Shown: piece by piece, positions 48,800-56,866 of the stretch
Layout of the letters: every line of letters begins with the position of its first letter
How positions within the stretch are numbered: position 1 is the stretch's first letter
From: JAGCJX01 sp045638645
Lineage (GTDB): Bacteria > Bacteroidota > Bacteroidia > Bacteroidales > UBA932
Direction: 5' to 3'
DNA length: 64,000 bases
Assembly: GCA_045638645.1 (NCBI GenBank)
Contig: JAZUBU010000015.1
Span: 167,028-231,027 of the forward strand
Notes under the pieces: generated by a model
Databases searched by the model: none
Told to the model about the DNA's origin: nothing
Seen by the model: the letters and a program-made list of their open reading frames with translations, nothing else
Made by a program: the position numbers and the translations under genes

Positions 48800-49921
48800 A
48801 TGAACAAACTTTCACGCTATGTTCTGGTGGCTGCAGTAATGGCTCTGGTGGCTTTTCTGGCCTGGTACTTCAGTTCCGTTCTGGTGTACATTGTCATTTC
48901 TGTTGTCATCTCTCTGTTGGGCAAACCGTTGGTCCGCTATCTCCGCCAACTGAAGTTCGGACGATTTGTGGTTCCGGCACCGTTGGCAGCCTTTGTGGCT
49001 TTGATTGCCATTTTGGGCATTCTGATTGGTTTCTTTGTCTTTTTGACCCCGATGGTGGTCAGCCTGTTCCAGCAAATCCATGGATTGAACCTTGATTCGC
49101 TGGTTCATGAGACAACCGGTCCGTTGGGAGAGCTGGATGCGACGTTGAAAGCCTTGATCCCGTCGTTGCCGGAGGATTTCTCAGTGGTTTCCACTGTAAT
49201 GGGCACCATCCGGGAGTCGGTTTCTTTCTCGATGTTGTCGGGTGTCTTGGGTGGGGCTGCTTCTTTTTTGATGGACTTTGCGATCGGACTCTTTTCCGTG
49301 ATTTTCATCTCTTATTTTTTTCTGTTGGATGAGAATACCTTTGCCCGGATGTTGCAGGCACTGGTTCCGGATAAATACGAGCAGAATATTTCAAGGGCGT
49401 TGGATTCCATCAATAACCTGCTGGTCCGCTATTTCCTGGGAATCTCTCTGGAGACGATTCTGATTACGGTCTTGAATACGGCCGGGTTGTACTACATCGC
49501 CGGGTTGGATTTCTCCATGTCGGTGGTTCTGGCCTTTATTTCCGGGGTAGTCAATGTGATCCCTTATGTCGGACCGCTGACCGGGGGAGCCTTTGGGACG
49601 GTGATTGGTTTTGTTTCCCAATACAATCAATTGACGGATACGTCCATGGGTTTGTATTTTCTGTCCCTGGTAGCCATCTTTGTGGTAACGCACCTGGTGG
49701 ATGTCTTTGTGTTTCAACCCTATATCTATGCGAACAGTGTGAAGGCGCATCCCCTGGAGATTTTCATCGTCATTTTGCTGGCAGCCAACATCGGAGGAAT
49801 TCTCGGTATGCTGGTGGCCATCCCGTCTTATACGGTATTACGGGTATTTGCTGCGGAATTTCTGTCCCAATTCAAATTGGTCCAACGCTTGACGGACCAC
49901 ATAAAAAAAGAAGAGGCGTAG
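48800..49921 (+). CDS. AI-2E family transporter (PerM-like permease)
   Basis: 373-residue inner-membrane protein with about eight spans: two or three at the N-terminus (to about 85), an amphipathic periplasmic-type stretch at 90-150, and a C-terminal bundle. The family motif is seen in SGVVNVIPYVGPLTGGAFGTVIGF near residue 255 and VVTHLVDVFVFQPYIYANSVKAHPLEIFIVILLAANIGGILGMLVAIP near 300. Members have been tied to export of autoinducer 2 or to Na+/H+ exchange; the substrate here is open. Single gene with a strong terminator. Confidence 0.92.
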   Translation: MNKLSRYVLVAAVMALVAFLAWYFSSVLVYIVISVVISLLGKPLVRYLRQLKFGRFVVPAPLAAFVALIAILGILIGFFVFLTPMVVSLFQQIHGLNLDSLVHETTGPLGELDATLKALIPSLPEDFSVVSTVMGTIRESVSFSMLSGVLGGAASFLMDFAIGLFSVIFISYFFLLDENTFARMLQALVPDKYEQNISRALDSINNLLVRYFLGISLETILITVLNTAGLYYIAGLDFSMSVVLAFISGVVNVIPYVGPLTGGAFGTVIGFVSQYNQLTDTSMGLYFLSLVAIFVVTHLVDVFVFQPYIYANSVKAHPLEIFIVILLAANIGGILGMLVAIPSYTVLRVFAAEFLSQFKLVQRLTDHIKKEEA

Positions 49922-49930
49922 TTCTAACTG

Positions 49931-49966
49931 AAAACCCCGAAAGTTGAAAAAACTTTCGGGGTTTTG
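49931..49966. terminator. Bidirectional terminator
   Basis: AAAACCCCGAAAGTT (49931-49945) pairs perfectly with AACTTTCGGGGTTTT (49951-49965), loop of 5, between the convergent permease and PurF-like genes. Confidence 0.9.
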
Positions 49967-49990
49967 TTATGGGATTTGTTTCGGAATCGC

Positions 49991-51415
49991 TTATTCGTGA
50001 CCGTAGCTGCTGCCGTCAAAGCAGTGGGTACAGATGCTGCATTTCGGAAGGCCGATGGCTTCAACAATGTGTTCTACTGTATTGAATTCCAAGGTGGCTA
50101 CCTTCAACTCTTCGCGGATGTGCTCAACCAGACTTTGGTATTCGGGTGTGCCCGGAGTCGAGTAGAGATCCAATTTGCGGTCGTGGGCTCCTTCCTGGCT
50201 TTCGATGAAGCGACGGGCAATGAGTTCCAGCGGACCTTTGGAAGAGGAGAAGTTGAGGAAGGGACACGGGTGCAACAGGGGAGGACAACTGATGCGGATG
50301 TGGATGTCCTTGGCACCATATTCATACAAGTGGTTGACGTTGTCTTTGAGTTGGGTTCCGCGGACAATGGAGTCGTCGCAGAAGACGATGCTCTTTTCCC
50401 GCAACAGGGAAATGTTCGGGATCAACTTCATTTTGGCGATCAGCTTCCGTACACTCTGGTCTTGCGGGGTAAAACTCCGCGGCCAGGTAGGGGTGTATTT
50501 TACAATGGCGTTGCGGAAAGGAATACCTTTTCCCTGTGCAAAACCGATGGCCATGCAAGTACCGGAATCCGGAATGGAGGCAGCCACATCGATGTCTGAT
50601 TTGTCCTGGCAACCCAGGCTGTATCCCAAGTGATAACGGACCTGGTCCACGTTGATGTTTTCGTACGAACTGGCAGGATAGCCGTAATAAACCCACATGA
50701 ACGAGCAGATCTGCATTTCTTTCCGTGCAGGCACACAGGTTCTGTAGCCTTCCGAGGTTACATGGACTGCCTCTCCGGGTCCCAGGATGTAGCATTGTTC
50801 GTAGCCCAGATTGAGCAGACTGCAGGTTTCGGAGGCAATGGCATAGTCCGTTCCTTCTTCTGTGATTTTTTCAGCCAGAATCAGTGGTGTGCGTCCGTAC
50901 CGGTCGCGGCTGGCAATGATGCCGTTTTCGGTCAGAATCAAGAAGGAGCAGGATCCTTTGACGGAGTTCTGCACGTTCAGGATACCTTCTTCAAACGAGG
51001 CACTCTCGGAAATCAGGCGGGAAATCATCTCGGTCGGGTTGGTCTTGCCGGAGCTCAATTCGGTAAAGGCCTTGCCCCGAGATAGCATTTCCTTTTCCAG
51101 CTCTTCGATGTTGGCAATTTTTCCGACAGTGGCCACCGCATAGCGTCCCAAGTGGGAGTTGAGCAGAATGGGCTGCGCGTCGGTGTCGCTGATGACACCA
51201 ATGCCGGAGTTTCCTGTGTATTTGGGCAGGTCCTCTTCAAACTTGATTCGGAAATAGGAGTTTTCGATGTTGTGGATGTCGCGGGCAAAGATGCCATTTC
51301 CGTTGTAAACGGCCATACCTCCGCGTTTGGTTCCTAAATGTGAATGATAGTCTGTACCGTAGAACAAATCATTACGGCAATTTTTTTTGGAAACTACGCC
51401 AAATAATCCTCCCAT
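49991..51415 (-). CDS. PurF-like amidotransferase paralogue lacking the catalytic Cys
   Basis: 474 residues with the layout of glutamine PRPP amidotransferase: an N-terminal Ntn glutaminase-like domain to about 230 and a phosphoribosyltransferase domain with the PRPP loop VFCDDSIVRGTQLKD near 340. The chain begins MGGLFGVVSKKN: where active PurF has Cys (CGVFG) as nucleophile, this has Gly2, and no longer N-terminus with Cys is in frame. C-terminal cysteines (CSICTHC) could bind metal. Bacteroidetes often carry such a second copy with MGGxFG. It may use ammonia or have another role. The start overlaps comEC by 22 bp. Confidence 0.85.
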   Translation of the reverse strand: MGGLFGVVSKKNCRNDLFYGTDYHSHLGTKRGGMAVYNGNGIFARDIHNIENSYFRIKFEEDLPKYTGNSGIGVISDTDAQPILLNSHLGRYAVATVGKIANIEELEKEMLSRGKAFTELSSGKTNPTEMISRLISESASFEEGILNVQNSVKGSCSFLILTENGIIASRDRYGRTPLILAEKITEEGTDYAIASETCSLLNLGYEQCYILGPGEAVHVTSEGYRTCVPARKEMQICSFMWVYYGYPASSYENINVDQVRYHLGYSLGCQDKSDIDVAASIPDSGTCMAIGFAQGKGIPFRNAIVKYTPTWPRSFTPQDQSVRKLIAKMKLIPNISLLREKSIVFCDDSIVRGTQLKDNVNHLYEYGAKDIHIRISCPPLLHPCPFLNFSSSKGPLELIARRFIESQEGAHDRKLDLYSTPGTPEYQSLVEHIREELKVATLEFNTVEHIVEAIGLPKCSICTHCFDGSSYGHE

Positions 51416-52575
51416 GGGTTCGGTTCATTAAATGTTAGGGGGCAAAGATAGGAAAAATGACGAATCGTTTCTACAATTTTTAGGAGTAATTTTAGGGGAA
51501 CGTGTACGGCCTGTATCGGACTGTCCCACGACGGGAACAGGTGTTCCAACAAGAGCACGCCGGGCAGACTCTGGATGATCCAGGCCGTCAGGGGAGCCGC
51601 CAATAGGTTGGCGAGTTGGAATGCCAGCGGAAAACTTTTGAACTTTGTTAACAGGATCGGTAAGGTGGATAGTTGGCAGGAGAGGGTGAGACTCAGTACT
51701 TTCCAGAGTCTGTTTGAGGTTTTGAAGACCCATCGGCTGACTTTGGTGACGGGTGGATCCGGCCACTGCTTTTCGAACAAGGTCTCCAGCAGGGGGTGAA
51801 TCAGAAAGATGCCCAGCATGGCCAGGTAAGAGAGTTGGAAGCCCAGGTCCAACGGTGCGCGAGGGTCGAAGCAGATGAGCAGCAGCGCGCTCACGCTCAG
51901 GGCATGCAGTCCGTTTTTGGGTTCTTCTTGCCAGCCGGAGATTTCGTAGCACGAACACATCAACACGGCACGGCTGATGGAGGCTGTCATTCCCGTGATC
52001 AAGGCATACAGCCAGAGGAGGATAAGGGTCAAGGCTCCCCGGACCTTGGCCCATCGTCCGCCAAATCCGGGCAGGAAGAAGAATATTTTCTGGAGTAGAT
52101 TGTAAATGATTCCAATATGTAGTCCGGACAGGGCCAGTAAGTGGGCGACACCCGTTTGTTGGAAGTTTTGTCGGGTTTTCTGTTCCAGGTTGTCTTTGTT
52201 GCCGCAGACCAATGCAATCAGTACCCCGGTTTCGGCTTCGGAAAAGCCGCTTCCTGCGAGTTTTGCGTGTAGGGCTTCACTGGTTTTTGTCTGAAGATTT
52301 TTGAAGAAGATGGCGGACGGGGAGCTTCGCTCCGGCAGCCGCTCCAACAACTGGGCGTGTGTGCCCAGGATGAGTCCGAATACCATGGATGCCAACAGAA
52401 TACGAATCATCCTTGTTTTGATGAAATGTCTTGACAGCAGGACGGTACCGAGGCCGGTCAGCCCGCCGGGAAGGCCTGCCGCCAAAGGAATGAAGTGGTA
52501 GCTGAACAGCAGGCTCAGGATGCTCATACAGGAGAACGGAAAGAGGAGAGGTATCGTCTGTTGTTGGTCTTTCAT
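51394..52575 (-). CDS. ComEC/Rec2-type membrane protein, competence domain only
   Basis: 393 residues from ATG 52575. N-terminal spans to about 80, a short soluble stretch, then the Competence domain with ALVCGNKDNLEQKTRQNFQQTGVAHLLALSGLHIGI and six or more spans (ISRAVLMCSCYEISG, DLGFQLSYLAMLGIFLIHPLLE). Full ComEC channels are about 650-750 residues with an OB-fold segment and a C-terminal metallo-beta-lactamase domain; both are missing. The C-terminus ends naturally over the start of the next gene, with no sign of a broken remainder. DNA uptake is possible but unproven. Confidence 0.82.
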   Translation of the reverse strand: MKDQQQTIPLLFPFSCMSILSLLFSYHFIPLAAGLPGGLTGLGTVLLSRHFIKTRMIRILLASMVFGLILGTHAQLLERLPERSSPSAIFFKNLQTKTSEALHAKLAGSGFSEAETGVLIALVCGNKDNLEQKTRQNFQQTGVAHLLALSGLHIGIIYNLLQKIFFFLPGFGGRWAKVRGALTLILLWLYALITGMTASISRAVLMCSCYEISGWQEEPKNGLHALSVSALLLICFDPRAPLDLGFQLSYLAMLGIFLIHPLLETLFEKQWPDPPVTKVSRWVFKTSNRLWKVLSLTLSCQLSTLPILLTKFKSFPLAFQLANLLAAPLTAWIIQSLPGVLLLEHLFPSWDSPIQAVHVPLKLLLKIVETIRHFSYLCPLTFNEPNPWEDYLA

Positions 52576-52635
52576 AAGTTTTTGAGGGCTAAGAAAAGAC
52601 TTCTGTCGGGAAGACTTCCGAATAATCATAAATAT

Positions 52636-52666
52636 TTTGTCCTCGGTCCTATTCTTTGTATCTTTG
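52636..52666 (+). promoter_or_regulatory. Consensus promoter of ackA
   Basis: TTTG (52636-52639), exactly 19 nt, TATCTTTG (52659-52666): full consensus. Start expected near 52672, leader about 41 nt. Likely a strong promoter for ackA and perhaps the following genes. Confidence 0.75.
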
Positions 52667-52712
52667 CATGATTAGTGTGAGTTTTAAAAAATTAACTAAA
52701 ATATAGATTCAG

Positions 52713-53918
52713 ATGATTATTCTTGTATTGAATTGCGGTAGCTCTTCTTTGAAGTACCAAGTACTTGATATGAAGGGAGACAATGATTTTGATCTTTTGG
52801 CCAAAGGTTTGGTTGAACGCATCGGTTTGGAAATGGGCGCTGTATCCCACAGAGCCAGTGGAAAAGACAAATATGAGTTGGAAAAACCGATTCCGGATCA
52901 TACCGAAGGTATTAAGACAGTCCTGGATTTGTTGGTGGATCCCCAATGGGGCGTACTCACTTCTTTGAATGACATCCAAGCAGTGGGTCACCGCGTTGCC
53001 CACGGTGGTGAAACCTTCCCGGTTTCCCGTGTTGTGGATGAGGAAGTGATTGCCGGCATTGAACGTTTGTGTGAGTTGGCACCGTTGCACAACCCTGCGA
53101 ACCTCTTGGGTATCCGCGCGGTTGAAAAGTTGATGCCTCAAACTCCCCAAGTGGCTGTGTTTGACACTTCATTCCACCAAACCATGCCGGATTATGCCTA
53201 CATGTATGCAATTCCGTACAAGTACTACGACAAATACAAAATCCGTCGTTACGGTTTTCACGGTACCAGCCATAAGTTCGTAGCTGAAAAAGGTTGTGAA
53301 CTGGCCGGTCTGGATTTCCACAACAGCAAAGTGGTGACCTGCCACTTGGGTAACGGTGGTTCTGTTACAGCTGTATTGAACGGCAAATCCATCGACACAT
53401 CCATGGGCTTTACCCCGATGGAAGGTGTGATCATGGGTACTCGTGCCGGTAACGTGGATGCCGGTCTGGTAACTTTCCTCCAAGAAAAGGAAGGCTTGGA
53501 TGCCAGTGGTATCAACGCCCTGTTGAACAAGAAAAGTGGCTTCCTGGGTGTTTCTGAACTGTCTTCCGACAGCCGTGACCTGGTGAATGCTGCCGCAGCA
53601 GGCAATGCCAAGGCTCACCTCGTTCAAGAAATGTTCTACTACGGTGTCAAGAAATACATCGGTGCTTATGCCGCAGCCATGGGTGGTCTGGATATGATCA
53701 TCTTCACCGGTGGTATCGGTGAAAACGACTACCTCACCCGTCGTGAAGTCTGCAAAGGACTGGAATTCCTGGGCGTGGAATTTGATGAGGCGGTCAATGA
53801 AGGTCTCCGTGGAAAGGACCAACTCCTGAACAAACCGACCTCTCGTGTAAAAGTGGCGCTGGTGACCACCAACGAAGAATTGGTCATTGCCCGTGAAACA
53901 AAACACCTGGTCCGCTAA
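52713..53918 (+). CDS. ackA: Acetate kinase
   Basis: Makes ATP from acetyl phosphate. 401 residues, standard length. LVLNCGSSSLKYQ at 4-16 binds phosphate, GHRVAHGGE and FDTSFHQTMP are conserved, RYGFHGTSH, CHLGNGGSV and the catalytic-domain GFTPMEGVIMGTRAGNVD are intact, as is FTGGIGEN near the C-terminus. Phosphotransacetylase (pta), its usual neighbour, is replaced by ptb 57 bp downstream. Codon bias suggests very high expression. Confidence 0.97.
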   Translation: MIILVLNCGSSSLKYQVLDMKGDNDFDLLAKGLVERIGLEMGAVSHRASGKDKYELEKPIPDHTEGIKTVLDLLVDPQWGVLTSLNDIQAVGHRVAHGGETFPVSRVVDEEVIAGIERLCELAPLHNPANLLGIRAVEKLMPQTPQVAVFDTSFHQTMPDYAYMYAIPYKYYDKYKIRRYGFHGTSHKFVAEKGCELAGLDFHNSKVVTCHLGNGGSVTAVLNGKSIDTSMGFTPMEGVIMGTRAGNVDAGLVTFLQEKEGLDASGINALLNKKSGFLGVSELSSDSRDLVNAAAAGNAKAHLVQEMFYYGVKKYIGAYAAAMGGLDMIIFTGGIGENDYLTRREVCKGLEFLGVEFDEAVNEGLRGKDQLLNKPTSRVKVALVTTNEELVIARETKHLVR

Positions 53919-53975
53919 TCCGATACGGTGTTTGAAATTTAACTCAGAATATTAACCTCAAAGTCTTAAATAGAT

Positions 53976-54884
53976 ATGATTACTACTTTTGAAGAAATCT
54001 TTGAACAATTGCGTTCAAAAACCAAAAAAAGATTGGTAGCGGCATGGGCCGTTGATGATCACACCATCCAAGCTGCGTATCAAGCAGTACAATTGGGCAT
54101 CGTAGATGCAACCTTGGTCGGTGACGAAAACATGATCAAAGCGGTTTGCGAAGCTGAAAACATCGATATGTCTGTTTTCAAAATCGTACACGTAGCTGAA
54201 GAAATGAAAGCCATCTCTACCGCTGTGGATTTGATCAACGCCGGTGAAGGTGATATCCTGATGAAAGGTCTTTGCTCTACTGACAAATACATGCGTGGTA
54301 TCCTGAATAAAGAACGTGGTTTGTTGCCGGCAAAAGCTGTGTTGTCACACGTAGCGGTAATGCAAAACCCGAACTACCACAAATTGTTGGTAATTAGTGA
54401 TATGGCTGTAATTCCTGCACCCGATTTGAAACAAAAACAAGCCATCATGGGTTACTTGGTGAACACCGCCAAAGCTTTGGGAATCAAACAACCGAAAGTG
54501 GCTTTGATCACTGCAACCGAACAAATGTTGCCGGGTATGCCCGCTTGCGTTGATGCAGCAATCTTGTCAAAAATGGTAGAACGTGGCCAAATCGGTGGCG
54601 GTTGCTTGGCTGACGGTCCTTTGGCTTTGGACGTTGCTATTTCCAAAGAAGCCGCTCAAATCAAGAAACTCAAGAGCGAAGTGGCCGGTGATGCAGACTG
54701 CTTGTTGTTCCCGAACATCGAATCTGCAAACGTATTCTACAAAGTGAATACCCAAATGAGCGTAGGCGTTCGTCAAGCAGCGATCGTAGCTGGTGCAAAA
54801 GCTCCGTGCGTGCTTTCTAGCCGTGCAGACAGCATCGACACCAAGTTGAACTCTATTGCTTTGGCAGCATTAACCGCAAAATAA
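53976..54884 (+). CDS. ptb: Phosphate butyryltransferase
   Basis: Converts butyryl-CoA (or other short acyl-CoA) and phosphate to the acyl phosphate. 302 residues, the normal Ptb length and shorter than Pta of about 330. Family blocks: RLVAAWAVDDHTIQAAYQAV, GDILMKGLCSTDKYMRGIL, LSHVAVM, LITATEQMLPGMPA, GPLALDVAISKEAA, and PNIESANVFYKV near 250. Butyrate kinase follows 9 bp later, which settles the name. Substrate range may include branched-chain acyl-CoA. Confidence 0.95.
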   Translation: MITTFEEIFEQLRSKTKKRLVAAWAVDDHTIQAAYQAVQLGIVDATLVGDENMIKAVCEAENIDMSVFKIVHVAEEMKAISTAVDLINAGEGDILMKGLCSTDKYMRGILNKERGLLPAKAVLSHVAVMQNPNYHKLLVISDMAVIPAPDLKQKQAIMGYLVNTAKALGIKQPKVALITATEQMLPGMPACVDAAILSKMVERGQIGGGCLADGPLALDVAISKEAAQIKKLKSEVAGDADCLLFPNIESANVFYKVNTQMSVGVRQAAIVAGAKAPCVLSSRADSIDTKLNSIALAALTAK

Positions 54885-54893
54885 TTGACAAAG

Positions 54894-55958
54894 ATGAGAT
54901 ACATTCTTGCCATCAACCCGGGATCCACTTCTACCAAAATTTCCATCTTTGAAAGTGGAAAAGAAGTGTTTACCAAGACCTTGCGTCACTCTAACGAAGA
55001 GTTGGCACCTTATGCATCTGTCATCGAACAATACGATTTCCGCAAAGGAACCATCTTGGCTGCTTTGAAGGAAAATCAAATTGAAGTATCGGATTTGGCT
55101 GCTGTGGTAGGTCGCGGTGGTCTTTTGCGTCCGATTCCCTCCGGTGTGTACGAAGTGAACGAAGCCATGATGGCTGACTTGCGTTCTGCACAATACGGAG
55201 AACACGCCAGCAACTTGGGTGGTATCATTGCAGATGCCTTGGCCAAAGAAGCCGGTTGCAAAGCATACATTGCAGACCCGGTTGTGGTGGATGAACTGGA
55301 TGATGTAGCCCGTGTTTCCGGTCACCCCGAATTCCCGAGACTTTCCATTTTCCACGCATTGAACCAAAAAGCCATTGCAAAACAATTTGCTCGTGAACAA
55401 CAAAAGGCTTACGAAGATTTGAATCTCATCGTTGTCCACATGGGTGGTGGTGTTTCTGTAGGTACGCACTGCGGCGGTCGCGTCATTGATGTGAACAACG
55501 CCTTGAACGGTGAAGGTCCCTTCAGCCCGGAACGTTCTGGTACATTGCCTGCCTTTGCATTGGCAAAAGCTTGTTTCTCTGGTAAATACACCTTGGCAGA
55601 CATCAAAGCCATGATTGCTGGTAAAGGTGGTTTGGTTGCTTTGATGGGCACCAACTCCTTCCTCGAAGTTGAAAAACGTGAAGAAGCAGGTGATCCTGAA
55701 GCAATCTTCTTTACCCAAGCTTATGTTTACAACGTGGCCAAATACATCGGTGCTGCTGCTACCGTACTTTCTGGTAAGGTAGATGCAATCTTGATTACCG
55801 GTGGTATTGCTTACGGTAAGAAATTGTGCGAAGACATCAAAGCTCGCGTAGGTTTCATCGCTCCGGTATTTGTTTACCCGGGTGAAGATGAAATGGCTGC
55901 TTTGGCTGACAATGCACAAGCCGTATTGGATGGTCAAGAAACTCCGAAGGAATACTAG
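54894..55958 (+). CDS. buk: Butyrate kinase
   Basis: Makes ATP from butyryl phosphate, giving butyrate. 354 residues from ATG 54894; a TTG nine bases earlier is in frame but overlaps the ptb end. The ASKHA phosphate motif is ILAINPGSTSTKIS at 4-17; VVGRGGLLRPIPSGVY near 71, SIFHALNQKAIAK, LIVVHMGGGVSVG near 183 and ILITGGIAYGK near 303 are characteristic of Buk. Last gene of ackA-ptb-buk, followed by a strong terminator. The enzymes that make butyryl-CoA are not in the window. Confidence 0.96.
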   Translation: MRYILAINPGSTSTKISIFESGKEVFTKTLRHSNEELAPYASVIEQYDFRKGTILAALKENQIEVSDLAAVVGRGGLLRPIPSGVYEVNEAMMADLRSAQYGEHASNLGGIIADALAKEAGCKAYIADPVVVDELDDVARVSGHPEFPRLSIFHALNQKAIAKQFAREQQKAYEDLNLIVVHMGGGVSVGTHCGGRVIDVNNALNGEGPFSPERSGTLPAFALAKACFSGKYTLADIKAMIAGKGGLVALMGTNSFLEVEKREEAGDPEAIFFTQAYVYNVAKYIGAAATVLSGKVDAILITGGIAYGKKLCEDIKARVGFIAPVFVYPGEDEMAALADNAQAVLDGQETPKEY

Positions 55959-55976
55959 TCCAGCTGGAATGCATAG

Positions 55977-56012
55977 AAAAAGGGAGCAGGCTTCGTTCTG
56001 CTCCCTTTTTTT
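55977..56012. terminator. Bidirectional terminator after buk
   Basis: AAAAAGGGAGCAG (55977-55989) pairs with CTGCTCCCTTTTT (55998-56010), loop of 8, T-run both ways; the convergent patatin gene ends at 56028. Confidence 0.9.
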
Positions 56013-56027
56013 ATGGTAATATGCGCG

Positions 56028-56816
56028 TTACTGAAAACGGGACAGGTCAATCACACCGTTATCAATGTCCTGCTTGATGTCCTGGTAGCCGGCTTCAAAA
56101 ATTTGCCAGGCGTTGTCAAGGTCAAACAGGCCGTATTTCAGGGCTTCTTCTACTTCGATCAGGACATCGCAGGCTGCCTTGTCATCGATGGTGTTTGCCT
56201 TGGATATGTATTGGTAGGAGCGTTCGGCAATGAACTTCAGACTCTCCTTGTACTCGGAGATCAGGGGACTCACGTTGACCCCAATGATGAAGTCGCATTC
56301 TTCCCGGATAACGGAAACCGGAAAGTTCTTGAAGAGCCCCCCGTCCACAAAGTGGGTGCCGTCAATGACAATCGGTTCAAAGAAGATGGGCACACAGCTG
56401 GAGGCCATGATGCGCGGGGCCAGTTCTCCATGATCAAACACGTGGTAGGTACCGTGGTCGAAATCGGTGGCCACCGCGCGCAGGGGAATCTTCAGGTCTT
56501 CAAAGTGCTGGACCGGAAGACTTTTCTGTAGAAATCGCAGGGTGTCTTCGTGCGAAAAGATACCGGCCCCCATGCGCAGACCGGCAATGTTCATGAACTC
56601 GCGCTTTTCGTGTTTGAGAAATTCTTCACAGATTTGTTTGGGAGACAATCCCGCCGCGTAGAAGGCGCCGACAATGGATCCGGCGCTGGTTCCGGCGATG
56701 ATGTCGGGGCGGATACCGGCTTCTTCCAGTGCCTGCAAAACGCCAGCATGCGCAAATCCTTTGGCTCCGCCTCCGCTGAGGACTACGCCGATCCGATAGG
56801 GTTTCTTCGTTTTCAT
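56028..56816 (-). CDS. Patatin-like phospholipase, RssA/YlbK-like
   Basis: 262-residue lipid acyl hydrolase with a Ser-Asp dyad. Oxyanion loop LSGGGAKGFAHAGVLQAL at 13-30, nucleophile Ser44 in GTSAGS and catalytic Asp in FVDGGLFKNFP near 160. No signal peptide; probably cytosolic or membrane-associated. Single domain, the size of bacterial RssA-type proteins, whose substrates are not defined. It is divergent from the MATE gene. Confidence 0.92.
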   Translation of the reverse strand: MKTKKPYRIGVVLSGGGAKGFAHAGVLQALEEAGIRPDIIAGTSAGSIVGAFYAAGLSPKQICEEFLKHEKREFMNIAGLRMGAGIFSHEDTLRFLQKSLPVQHFEDLKIPLRAVATDFDHGTYHVFDHGELAPRIMASSCVPIFFEPIVIDGTHFVDGGLFKNFPVSVIREECDFIIGVNVSPLISEYKESLKFIAERSYQYISKANTIDDKAACDVLIEVEEALKYGLFDLDNAWQIFEAGYQDIKQDIDNGVIDLSRFQ

Positions 56817-56854
56817 AAAATTCTATACGTTTAACAAATCTACTGAAAAAATCA

Positions 56855-56862
56855 TACCTTTG
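56855..56862 (+). promoter_or_regulatory. -7 element of the MATE pump, close to its ATG
   Basis: TACCTTTG lies only 4 nt before the ATG at 56867, so transcription should start at or next to the start codon. A weak TTTA at 56830 is 21 nt upstream. Confidence 0.45.
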
Positions 56863-56866
56863 CGCT

